Below, piece after piece: positions 45,838-53,226 of a DNA stretch of 64,000 nucleotides. Made by a program: the position numbers and the translations under genes. This stretch comes from Rhizobium favelukesii (GTDB taxonomy: Bacteria; Pseudomonadota; Alphaproteobacteria; Rhizobiales; Rhizobiaceae). Below the pieces are notes generated by a model, which was not told the origin of the DNA, made no database searches, and saw only the letters and a program-made list of their open reading frames with translations. How positions within the stretch are numbered: the stretch's first letter is position 1; each line of letters starts with the position of its first letter. The DNA lies in contig NZ_HG916855.1 in NCBI RefSeq assembly GCF_000577275.2, positions 1,426,001-1,490,000 of the forward strand. The letters are read 5' to 3'.

Positions 45838-46613
45838 GATAGTGCATACCGTATTCGGCGGGCATACTCGACTAAGCGAAGAAAGTGCGTTCCGATTTTA
45901 CGAACGCCTCGCAACTTCACGGCGCGGTATTGGGCCCTGTTGGCAATCTGGCTCACAGCTGAGCGTTCGGACAGTTCGACGATATTTTGCCGGACGGTAA
46001 AGATGTTAACGCCCGTCTTCCATCCGCGCTCAAGGGTCATGTCGTAGGGAAATTCGATATTGTTGGCGCTTTCAAGCAGCTTGCGGGCGCCTTCGCGCGT
46101 GACCAGATAGCAAGCTGCGGACCCTTGCGGACCGTGCAGACAGCGCCCAATGGAATCGCCATACTCCGAGATGGCCACCGTTCGGCACCACTTCGACCTG
46201 TGATTGAGCAACTTTACCACCTCTGCGGAAGGCACTGCTTTTAAGATCGCGGCTGCCCTCAGCGTGAAATCCTGACGCAATTCCACGTCGTCTTCCATAA
46301 TGATGGCGTTTTCAAAGTTGCTTGAGAGAAAAGCTTCCAGCGCCCTCATGTGAGCACGGTAGCAGCCATATTCGCCAGGCAGCATCTGCCGGCCATTCCG
46401 GCGCAAGAACTCTTTTTCGTTGAATCCGGATCTTTGCGCTGCGGGGATCGCGCTCCCATCGACACCGGGGATTCGGTCGATCTGCATGCCAGCCAATGTC
46501 GCCTGCGACGATACTTCTGACCATCGCTTTGCCGAGCTGTCCAGATTGATCACGTACGCGCCGATCAGACGTTGCAAACGCTTCTTTCCTGTTGCTGTGT
46601 TCAATTTGAGCAT
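45834..46613 (-). CDS. glycosyltransferase family 25 (LPS-type)
   Basis: A 259-residue GT25 protein. The family start IGAYVINLDSSAKRW is followed by LPGEYGCYRAHMRALE and the catalytic IIMEDDVEL (E-D-D). A late GSAACYLVTREGARKLLE completes the fold. GT25 enzymes add galactose or glucose to LPS or capsular glycans on the cytosolic side. It is the first gene of the five-gene minus-strand operon that ends at 40954. Confidence 0.87.
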   Translation of the reverse strand: MLKLNTATGKKRLQRLIGAYVINLDSSAKRWSEVSSQATLAGMQIDRIPGVDGSAIPAAQRSGFNEKEFLRRNGRQMLPGEYGCYRAHMRALEAFLSSNFENAIIMEDDVELRQDFTLRAAAILKAVPSAEVVKLLNHRSKWCRTVAISEYGDSIGRCLHGPQGSAACYLVTREGARKLLESANNIEFPYDMTLERGWKTGVNIFTVRQNIVELSERSAVSQIANRAQYRAVKLRGVRKIGTHFLRLVEYARRIRYALS

Positions 46614-47114
46614 CTGATCCGCGTCATTTGTGGCACTCTTTTGGCCCTTGCGCGCCCAGGAGATGATAGGACCCGCAAGTCGAGGGCCGCTTTCGACGGC
46701 TTGAATAGATAATATTTCTGCCCATTCCTATCTACAACAGCTTCTGCGTGTGTGTCCACAATTGTAACAGCGACAATTGCGTGAAGCACAGCAAGGGCGC
46801 CAGGGTTTGGAACTCCTGCTGTGGCAAGCTCAAGCGCAATGCAGCGCAATGTCTCCTATCGTCGTACTCGCGCATCTTTGCAACCCCGATGTGGATCGCA
46901 TGGGCAAATTCCAAGCAATTTCGCGGTTTGGCTCCCCAGATTTTGCTTGCACGGGCCGGGTGGTGGCCGCGCATCACGACGGAAGCTGCAGTGCAGACGA
47001 GATCGAAAGTCTGTCGCTGTCTGTTGGTGCTGCCAATCGCTCTTGCGCCCGCTGGCGCCTCTGTTAAGCATTCTCATGTTTGGAAACGAAACGTAAATGA
47101 AAGAGGCCGAACCC
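46614..47114. other. 501-base intergenic stretch between divergent genes
   Basis: It should contain the promoters of the GT25 operon and of the DeoR regulator. A small palindrome GTTTGGAAAC and the nearby ACGAAACG (47078-47094) lie just before the regulator and could be part of its own operator. Plus-strand frames of up to 96 codons exist but show no recognisable domain; I do not call them. Confidence 0.4.
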
Positions 47115-47888
47115 ATGTTCCTGAGCGATCGCCAAACCGAAATAGTTGGCATGGCCAAGTCGAACGGCCGCGTTTTCGTCGAGGAACTCGCGACCCATTT
47201 CTCTGTCACCCCGCAAACGATCCGCAAGGATCTGAACGACCTTTGCGATGCACAGATTCTCACGCGCGTTCATGGCGGCGCGACGTTTCCAAGCGGCACC
47301 GAGAATGTAAAGTATGAGGCCAGACGACAGATCGCCGCGACCGAAAAGCAGGCGATCGGCGTCGCGGCAGCTGGCCTTATTCCGAACAATGCCTCGCTTT
47401 TCATCAATATTGGCACGACGACGGAGGCTGTCGGTGAGGCGCTGATGAACCATCACGAGCTGATGGTGATTACCAACAATATCAACGTTGCCAATAGACT
47501 GCGGCTGCTTCCGACCATCGAGGTTGTCATAGCCGGCGGTGTGGTGCGTGGTTCGGATGGCGGCATTGTGGGCGAGGCGGCCGTTGATTTCATCAGGCAG
47601 TTCAAGGTGGACTATGCCGTGATCGGCGCGTCCGCTATCGACGAGGACGGCGCGCTGCTTGACTATGACTTTCGCGAAGTGAAGGTGGCGCAAGCAATCA
47701 TCGCCAACGCGCGGCATGTCATCCTTGTGGCCGATTCGACAAAATTCGAGCGGACTGCCCCGGTGCGCATCGCGCAGCTTCCTCAAGTGCACACCTTCAT
47801 CACCGATCGATGCATTACGCCTTCGATCCGTCGTCTGTGTCAGGAAAACAGCGTGAAGTTGATCGAGACGGGGTCAGCGCCTGCATAG
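47115..47888 (+). CDS. DeoR-family transcriptional regulator, GlpR-like
   Basis: A 257-residue DeoR regulator. The N-terminal helix-turn-helix (FLSDRQTEIVGMA and VTPQTIRKDLNDL) is followed by the sugar-phosphate-sensing DeoR_C domain (NIGTTTEAVGEAL, VVRGSDGGIVGEAA, VILVADSTKF). The sequence agrees with what I know of alphaproteobacterial GlpR (glycerol-3-phosphate repressors), including NDLCDAQ and DYAVIGASAID. ATG 47115 has AAAGAGG upstream; ATG 47097 is in frame. No glp genes adjoin, so its target may lie outside the window. Confidence 0.82.
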   Translation: MFLSDRQTEIVGMAKSNGRVFVEELATHFSVTPQTIRKDLNDLCDAQILTRVHGGATFPSGTENVKYEARRQIAATEKQAIGVAAAGLIPNNASLFINIGTTTEAVGEALMNHHELMVITNNINVANRLRLLPTIEVVIAGGVVRGSDGGIVGEAAVDFIRQFKVDYAVIGASAIDEDGALLDYDFREVKVAQAIIANARHVILVADSTKFERTAPVRIAQLPQVHTFITDRCITPSIRRLCQENSVKLIETGSAPA

Positions 47889-47940
47889 TCACTGATAATT
47901 TGGGGTTCATTTGATCGGAACCCTGCGCTAGCCTTTGGCC

Positions 47941-48399
47941 ATGAGTCTAGAAACCGTTCGCGCGTTTTTCAGCGCCCATGCTCCCGATATCGAGATTGTC
48001 GAAACCGTAAAAAGTTCCTCGACGGTGGCATTGGCTGCGCAGGCGCATGGCGTCGATCCCGCCCAGATCGCCAAGACGATCTGCCTGCGTGTCGGTGAGG
48101 AAACCATGTTGGTCGTTGCCGGCGGTCTGGCGCGGCTCGACAACAGGAAGTTCAAGGAGACCTTCGGAGGCAAGGGCCGGATGCTTGGGCCCGAGGAGGT
48201 TGTGGAGGTTACAAGCCATCCTGTTGGTGGTGTCTGCCCCTTCGGATTGCCAAGGATTTTGCCGATCTACTGTGATGTTTCGCTGCGGCGATTTGATGAA
48301 GTGGTGCCGGCTGCCGGTTCCGCCAACTCGGCCGTGCGCATATCGACCGCGCGCCTGGCGGAACTGACAGGGGCGACCTGGGTCGACGTGTGCCAATAA
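47941..48399 (+). CDS. ybaK: YbaK/EbsC-family aminoacyl-tRNA deacylase
   Basis: A 152-residue protein with the YbaK/ProX fold. Visible marks are the lysine in AKTICLRVGE (about 42-51), the GKGRMLGPEEV loop and GGVCPFG (98-104), which lines the pocket. Such enzymes clear mischarged Cys-tRNA(Pro) or Ala-tRNA. ATG 47941 is used; there is no strong ribosome-binding site. The plain name is by family, not by proven specificity. Confidence 0.82.
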   Translation: MSLETVRAFFSAHAPDIEIVETVKSSSTVALAAQAHGVDPAQIAKTICLRVGEETMLVVAGGLARLDNRKFKETFGGKGRMLGPEEVVEVTSHPVGGVCPFGLPRILPIYCDVSLRRFDEVVPAAGSANSAVRISTARLAELTGATWVDVCQ

Positions 48400-48487
48400 A
48401 GATCGGCGCGCCTCAAGCTTCAAACCGGCAAAGCAGTCCCTATATAAGCTCCTGACATGCACTGGTTGTCATGACAGGAGAGATTGG

Positions 48488-49483
48488 ATGCCTCGTGCCG
48501 TTTCGCGTTTTGCCAAGATTGCGGCAATTGCCGTTTTGACAGGCGCTAGCGTATTTGCCTCGATCGGCGAGGCCGATGCGCGCCGTGCGGGCAGCTCCGG
48601 GTTCGGCAGCCGTGGCACGCGGACTTTCCAGGCGCCGCCCGTCACGAGCACCGCGCCTTCGCCGGCCGCCCCTATTGAGCGTTCGATGACGCCTCGCTCG
48701 CAAACCAACGCGCCGTACGCTGGTCAGCAGCCTCTCGGTACGCAAAGGCCCGGCCTGTTCAATGGTTTTGGAAGGTCGATGATCGGCGGCCTGATTGCCG
48801 GCGGACTGCTTGGGATGTTGCTCGGCCACGGTTTTGGCGGCGGCTTCGGATTCCTCGGCATGCTGTTGCAGATCGCCCTGATTGCGATTGCGATTTCCTT
48901 TGCCATGCGCTTCTTTGCCAATCGACGTCAACCGGCTTATGGCGGTCAAAGCCACGGGGGAGCCAGCAACATGGCCCCGAGCCGCAACGCGTCGTTTCAG
49001 ATTCCCTCGATCGGGTCGGCGGCAGGTTTTGGGCAGCAGCAGGCAAACACAAAGCCGAACGACGAGGTCGGCCTGGGCAAGCGCGATCTCGACCGCTTCG
49101 AGGAACTGCTGACCGCGGTGCAGACCGCCTACGGGGCCGAAGACTATGGCACATTGCGTCGCCTGACGACGCCCGAAGCCATGTCCTATCTTGCCGAGGA
49201 ACTTGGGGAGAATGCGACGAACGGCGTCCGCAACGACGTGTCGAACGTCAAGCTGCTGCAGGGCGATATTGCCGAAGCCTGGCGGGAAGATGGGGCGGAC
49301 TACGCAACCCTCGCCATGCGCTATTCCTCAATCGACGCTCTCGTCGAGCGGGCGAACGGCAAACTCGTCAGCGGCGATAACAGTCGGCCGACGGAAACGA
49401 CGGAAGTCTGGACATTCGTGCGCAGGGGCGCAGACGAGTGGAAGCTTGCCGCGATCCAAGGCACCGACCAGCGCGCCGCGTAA
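48488..49483 (+). CDS. Tim44-like domain membrane protein
   Basis: A 331-residue exported or inner-membrane protein. Residues 1-29 are a signal peptide (cleavage near ADA). A low-complexity Ser/Thr/Pro segment follows to 90, then a glycine-rich membrane stretch (MIGGLIAGGLLGMLLGHGFGG, about 98-150). From about 200 there is a Tim44/MRPL45-like domain ending in EVWTFVRRGADEWKLAAIQG. Alphaproteobacterial Tim44-like proteins are the bacterial relatives of the mitochondrial import factor; the role in bacteria is unclear. GGAG precedes ATG 48488. The gene is convergent with a DnaJ-domain gene. Confidence 0.85.
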   Translation: MPRAVSRFAKIAAIAVLTGASVFASIGEADARRAGSSGFGSRGTRTFQAPPVTSTAPSPAAPIERSMTPRSQTNAPYAGQQPLGTQRPGLFNGFGRSMIGGLIAGGLLGMLLGHGFGGGFGFLGMLLQIALIAIAISFAMRFFANRRQPAYGGQSHGGASNMAPSRNASFQIPSIGSAAGFGQQQANTKPNDEVGLGKRDLDRFEELLTAVQTAYGAEDYGTLRRLTTPEAMSYLAEELGENATNGVRNDVSNVKLLQGDIAEAWREDGADYATLAMRYSSIDALVERANGKLVSGDNSRPTETTEVWTFVRRGADEWKLAAIQGTDQRAA

Positions 49484-49503
49484 CCCCACGCGGCGAATGC
49501 CTT

Positions 49504-50172
49504 TCAACCCTCTTGAGCCGCGGGGACGACCCAAAGCGGGCGATCGTCCCGCTTGTTGCGCAGGGCCGGCGCTGACTGATCCTCGACGGCGAGGCCTTCT
49601 TCGCCTTCGTGAACGTCGACTTCATAGGTATAATCGTAGAGCATTTCGCATGCGCGCTCGTTGGCTTTGATCTTCGCCTCGGTTTCGCCGATCGCCGCCG
49701 AAATTGCCTTGATACGGGCACGCAACATGGAGCCGAGGATATCGGTCGCCGGCCGCTTTTCCAGCCGCTCCAGGTGATGCTCGATGCGTGAGGCGTGACG
49801 CTCGAGTTCGCGCTTGCTGAAACGCGCCTTGCGCATTTCCTCCGAAAGGTCGGAGCGCATGCGGGCCAGCGGATCAAACGTACCTGGCTCGCGCTCATCC
49901 AAGGTGAGCTGATTGACGAGCTTTTCGATCACCATAAGGGCCTGCAAGTCAATCGGATCGGCGAGCTCGACATCATAGCCCGTGTCATCAAACACCTTTC
50001 TGCGGACTGGATCCAACAGAAGCTCGTAGGCCTTTTGGACACGGCTGAACGCATCCGGGTCACCGCCGGAGTCTGGATGCGTCGTCTTCGCGCGACGCCG
50101 ATACGCGGCCTTCACCTGGTCGTCGGTTGCATCTCGCCGGACGCCGAGAATCTCATAAGGATTGGTCACCAT
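49504..50172 (-). CDS. J-domain (DnaJ-like) protein
   Basis: A 222-residue protein with an N-terminal J domain (about 4-68). The catalytic HPD of helix II-III is present (KTTHPDSGGD). The remainder is mostly helical and charged, with no zinc or CTD domains, so it is a class C J protein that would recruit a DnaK to a special client. I start it at ATG 50172, with GGAGG almost adjacent; the frame runs 48 codons further upstream into the intergenic region. It is convergent with the Tim44-like gene, and IS21 lies 167 bases upstream. Confidence 0.85.
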   Translation of the reverse strand: MVTNPYEILGVRRDATDDQVKAAYRRRAKTTHPDSGGDPDAFSRVQKAYELLLDPVRRKVFDDTGYDVELADPIDLQALMVIEKLVNQLTLDEREPGTFDPLARMRSDLSEEMRKARFSKRELERHASRIEHHLERLEKRPATDILGSMLRARIKAISAAIGETEAKIKANERACEMLYDYTYEVDVHEGEEGLAVEDQSAPALRNKRDDRPLWVVPAAQEG

Positions 50173-50328
50173 CCCTCCGTCGCTGTTCGGACATTGCCGT
50201 GACACCCGTGAAGGGCATTCCGTCCATCGAGGCTTTCTTCTACCATCACTGGGGCGGAGTTTGGACAAAAAGAATAAACAAAGTCGCACGAACGAAGGGC
50301 GGACTGAGCCAGGCATTTTGATAGGAAG

Positions 50329-50338
50329 GTCCGAGATG
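50329..50338. repeat. left copy of a 10-bp direct repeat flanking the IS21 element
   Basis: GTCCGAGATG occurs here and again, in the same orientation, at 56253-56262, directly outside the terminal repeats of the IS21-family element. It is the likely target-site duplication, although IS21 duplications are usually 4-8 bases, so part of the match may be chance. Confidence 0.55.
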
Positions 50339-50340
50339 CC

Positions 50341-50411
50341 GATTCCGATGAAGCCGCCCCTTTGTTCCGAGATGATTGCGCCCCCGGATTCCGGGATGAT
50401 CTCGCCCCCTT
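50341..50411. repeat. left terminal multiple repeats of the IS21 element
   Basis: Three imperfect copies, each with the pattern TTCCGA/G-GATGA-x-CGCCCC, lie in tandem (starting near 50342, 50364 and 50388). They are inverted relative to the four units at the right end. Such multiple terminal repeats are IstA binding sites. Confidence 0.75.
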
Positions 50412-50463
50412 GAGGCTGGGGTCCTGCTGGCTGTGATTGTTGTCAGTTCATTCGTGTAACGAG

Positions 50464-51201
50464 TCAAGATTTCCGGCGCTGATTTCGCCGCAAGCTTTCG
50501 CCGGATAGGTCGATGCGGTGGGCGTTGTGAACGAGGCGATCGAGGATGGCATCGGCGTAGGTTGGGTTGCCGATGATCTCGTGCCAGGCTGATACCGGAA
50601 GCTGGCTGGTGATAATCGTCGAGCGGCGTCCGTAGCGATCTTCGAGGATCTCCAGGAGGTCGTGGCGTGCCTGCTCATTGAGCGGTTCCAGACCCCAGTC
50701 ATCAAGGATCAAGAGCTGGACGTGGCCGAGGGTTCGCTGCAGCCTTGCATAGCGGCCGTCGCCGTGGGCAAGAGCGAGATTGGCAAACAAGCGTGGCACG
50801 CGTTGATAAAGAACTGAGCGATCGTCGCGGCAGGCCTTGTGCCCGAGTGCACAGGCTAACCAGCTTTTGCCAACGCCAGATGGCCCGCAAATCGCGAGGT
50901 TGTCGTGGGCATCAATCCAGTCGCCGCCGATCAGCTTCATGAACAGCGCACGATCGAGACCGCGGTCGCTGCGGTAATCGACATCCTCAGGCACAGCATG
51001 ATGGCGAAGCTTGGCAAACCGCAGCCGGGCGGCAAGCTTGCGATCGTGGCGCGAACTCCATTCTCGCTCCAGCAGTAGCCCGAGCCATTCGGCATGGGAG
51101 AGTTGTTCGCTCTCACCGTTGGTCAGCAGTTCGTTGAACGCCTTGGCCATGCCAGTCAGGCCCATGGCATTCAATTTATCAAGGGTAGGATGTGCAAGCA
51201 T
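50464..51201 (-). CDS. istB: IS21 family helper ATPase IstB
   Basis: A 245-residue AAA+ ATPase, complete. Walker A is GPSGVGKSWLA (near 105) and Walker B is LLILDDWG (near 165), with an arginine-containing sensor SQLPVSAWHEIIG and the IDLSGESLRR tail. IstB activates IstA and helps target choice. It starts 11 bases after the istA stop, in the usual istA-istB order. Confidence 0.92.
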   Translation of the reverse strand: MLAHPTLDKLNAMGLTGMAKAFNELLTNGESEQLSHAEWLGLLLEREWSSRHDRKLAARLRFAKLRHHAVPEDVDYRSDRGLDRALFMKLIGGDWIDAHDNLAICGPSGVGKSWLACALGHKACRDDRSVLYQRVPRLFANLALAHGDGRYARLQRTLGHVQLLILDDWGLEPLNEQARHDLLEILEDRYGRRSTIITSQLPVSAWHEIIGNPTYADAILDRLVHNAHRIDLSGESLRRNQRRKS

Positions 51202-51212
51202 ATGTCGTCTCC

Positions 51213-51995
51213 TCAGTGGTAATAGCGGGGACCGCGGATGTTGGAGTGGTTGATCGGCTCGGGTGATGATGCGCCTGATGACGCCGACGGTCGGTCAAGG
51301 TGATTGTCGAGAATGGAACGCACCGAGCCATAGGTTCGAGCGCCGATTTCCAATGCCCGGCCGCAGGCTGCATTGACCCTCTCGCGCTCAAACGCTTTGA
51401 CGAGGCGGATAATGCCCAGACAGGCTCTGTAGCCCTGTTCGGGATGCGGTCGATCGGCAAGAATACGCTCGCAGAGCAATGCAACGTCTGAGCCGATCGC
51501 GGAGGCTTCGCGGCTGATACGTTCGATCGTCCAGTCGGCAAAGCGGCGATGCGATGACGGCATGTGCTCGGGCGTTGTCGTGTGCTTGCCATTGCCACTC
51601 GAACGCCTGTGGGCGGCAATCCGCTCACCTTTGTGGAAGATCTCGATGGTATTGGCGGTGATGCGGGCCTCGACCTGCTCACGCGCAAAGCGGTAGGGCA
51701 CCGAGTAATAGTGCTTGTCGATATCGACATGATAATCGAGACCGGCCCTGCGTATCTTCCATTCCGCAAAGACGTATCGTTCCACAGGCAGCGGACGCAG
51801 GGCGGGATAATCCAGCTCTTCGAACAATTGCCGTCGCGTGCGCCCGACGCGACGCAGGACGCGCCTGTCGTTGAGATCAGCGAGCAATTCAGCAATCGCC
51901 GCATTCACGTCGGCAAGGCTGTAAAAGACGCGGTGGCGTAGTCGACCCAGCAGCCAGCGCTCGACAATGCGAACCGCGGCTTCGACCTTCGCCTT
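51213..51995 (-). pseudogene. istA: C-terminal half of disrupted IS21 transposase gene istA
   Basis: This fragment encodes about 260 C-terminal residues of IstA, entering at [16 protein letters not shown] next to the junction and running through [17 protein letters not shown] to the stop at 51213. The other half is at 55309-56080. Joining the halves with one CCTT copy gives an uninterrupted frame of 517 codons, with the junction reading RDKAKV. The last catalytic glutamate of the DDE triad is likely near the junction in this half. Confidence 0.88.
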
Positions 51996-52039
51996 CTTTC
52001 AAGTCCAGGACTGCAGCTCGTGCAACTAGCCAAGCGCGC

Positions 52040-52303
52040 ATAGAGTTTGAAGTAACGCACCCCTTTCATCCCTGGCGTGGCCAGCGTTTCGTTCTGGCGA
52101 CGCGCAAGCAGAATTGGGGCGAAGACCGCGTCATGTTCTATGACGTTCAAGGACGACTGCGTTCGCTGCCGGCCTCGTGGACGGATGTCGATGAGATCGA
52201 CGCATTCCGCCAGATAGCCGCAGGTCGGTCCTTCTCGCGCCCAGACGATCTGTCGGCGCTGGCGTCATTGATTGCTCACATCAAGGACCACCATGGAGAT
52301 TGA
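52040..52303 (+). CDS. DUF5372-like small protein of the mobile unit
   Basis: A reading frame of about 88 codons ends at TGA 52301-52303 and contains EVTHPFHPWRGQRF, NWGEDRVMFYD and RLRSLPASWTDV, which match DUF5372 proteins found beside such recombinases. There is no ATG, GTG or TTG in frame from the element edge to the first conserved residue (52049); the start I give (ATA 52040) is only the approximate limit. The first in-frame ATG is about 30 codons inside. It either uses a non-standard start, was trimmed at the element edge, or is decaying. Function unknown; possibly a regulator or directionality factor. Confidence 0.6.
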   Translation: MEFEVTHPFHPWRGQRFVLATRKQNWGEDRVMFYDVQGRLRSLPASWTDVDEIDAFRQIAAGRSFSRPDDLSALASLIAHIKDHHGD

Positions 52304-52309
52304 AGATGC

Positions 52310-52351
52310 GTCAAGTAAATTACGCCGCAAATGTCAAGGTAATTATGCCGC
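52310..52351 (+). repeat. two tandem 19-bp direct repeats upstream of the HTH gene
   Basis: GTCAAGTAAATTACGCCGC (52310-52328) and GTCAAGGTAATTATGCCGC (52333-52351) match at 16 of 19 positions and are spaced by 23 bases, about two helical turns. They lie just after the DUF5372 stop and upstream of the promoter. They could bind the HTH protein, the DUF5372 protein or the recombinase. Confidence 0.55.
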
Positions 52352-52433
52352 GACTACGATGTTTGCGACGGCTTCCTTATGTGAAGTATCATTATAATGC
52401 AAGCGCTTTGGCTAATAGCTCGATATAATTCAA

Positions 52434-52463
52434 TTGACACTAAAGTCGGCAGCGGCATATTTT
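52434..52463 (+). promoter_or_regulatory. sigma-70-type promoter of the HTH-recombinase genes
   Basis: TTGACA (52434-52439) and TATTTT (52458-52463) are separated by 18 bases, 23 bases before the ATG of the HTH gene. The surrounding 100 bases are AT-rich, with another TATAAT at 52424-52429. Confidence 0.55.
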
Positions 52464-52485
52464 ACGTTACATGCAGGAGGCGCCT

Positions 52486-53226
52486 ATGACCAAAGAAAGC
52501 AAGCCCGATCGCCTGCGCCAGATGGGCGCTCTCAACCCCAGACCCGAGGGCGTCCACGCGTCCTGGTTCCGGGAAGCAGGTTTCTTTGATCCGCTCGATC
52601 TCGTGCAAGTGAAGTACGAGATGCTTCGTCACGCCCGCCAAGACGGCACTAACAAAGCCGATGCGGCCGCGCTTTTCGGGCTGTCCCGGCAGACCTATTA
52701 TCAAGCGGAGGCCGCGTTCGAGCGCGATGGCATTGCCGGCCTCTTGCCGCGCACCCGCGGGCCGAAGTCAGCCCACAAGCTTACTGGCGAGGTCATGCGT
52801 CTCGTCGAGGAGCATCTCGATGCGAACGGCCAACTGCAGGCCCGTTCGCTGGCGGAACTGGTGCATTCGAGACTGGGCATCAGCGTCCATCCTCGCAGTA
52901 TCGAACGCGCGGTGGCGCGTAAAAAAAACGATGACGGGCGGACGCACGCAATCACCATGCCGGCGAACGGCAAGGAGATTTACGAAGCGCTCCGCGCCGA
53001 TGTTGTTTGCGGCACGGCTTGCGCAAGGCGGATGGGCGCCATCGTCTTTCACGGACTATGGCGCGGCCTGGCCGTGCTGATCACGCCAGAGCAGTCCACG
53101 ATAGCGCGACAGCAGTCGGCGCCTCGGTCCACGACAACTTCAGTGGTCGCGCACGATCGCCAGCTCGTGCACATGCTCGCCAATATGGTGCTGGCAGCAG
53201 AGACAGGAGGAAGCCATGTCTACTGA
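52486..53226 (+). CDS. helix-turn-helix protein of the mobile unit, fused through an A8 run
   Basis: The 246-residue frame starts at ATG 52486 behind AGGAGG. The first 148 residues are a Fis/homeodomain-like double helix-turn-helix protein (DAAALFGLSRQTYYQAEAAF, LGISVHPRSIERAVARKK). The run AAAAAAAA at 52921-52928 (codons 146-148) then joins it in frame to a second part (from MPANGKEIYEALRA to HMLANMVLAAETGGSHVY) that looks like a separate small protein. With one extra A the first protein would end RKKKR and stop at once. So slippage at A8 could yield a short and a long product, or two genes have been fused by one missing base. The stop overlaps the recombinase start. Confidence 0.75.
   Translation: MTKESKPDRLRQMGALNPRPEGVHASWFREAGFFDPLDLVQVKYEMLRHARQDGTNKADAAALFGLSRQTYYQAEAAFERDGIAGLLPRTRGPKSAHKLTGEVMRLVEEHLDANGQLQARSLAELVHSRLGISVHPRSIERAVARKKNDDGRTHAITMPANGKEIYEALRADVVCGTACARRMGAIVFHGLWRGLAVLITPEQSTIARQQSAPRSTTTSVVAHDRQLVHMLANMVLAAETGGSHVY

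Noticed and set aside
46748..47317. Plus-strand frames before and across the DeoR start
   Set aside because: They have no recognisable domain, and the downstream part is in another phase from the regulator.
52310..52351. A CRISPR array
   Set aside because: Only two short imperfect repeats separated by four bases; no spacers and no cas genes.
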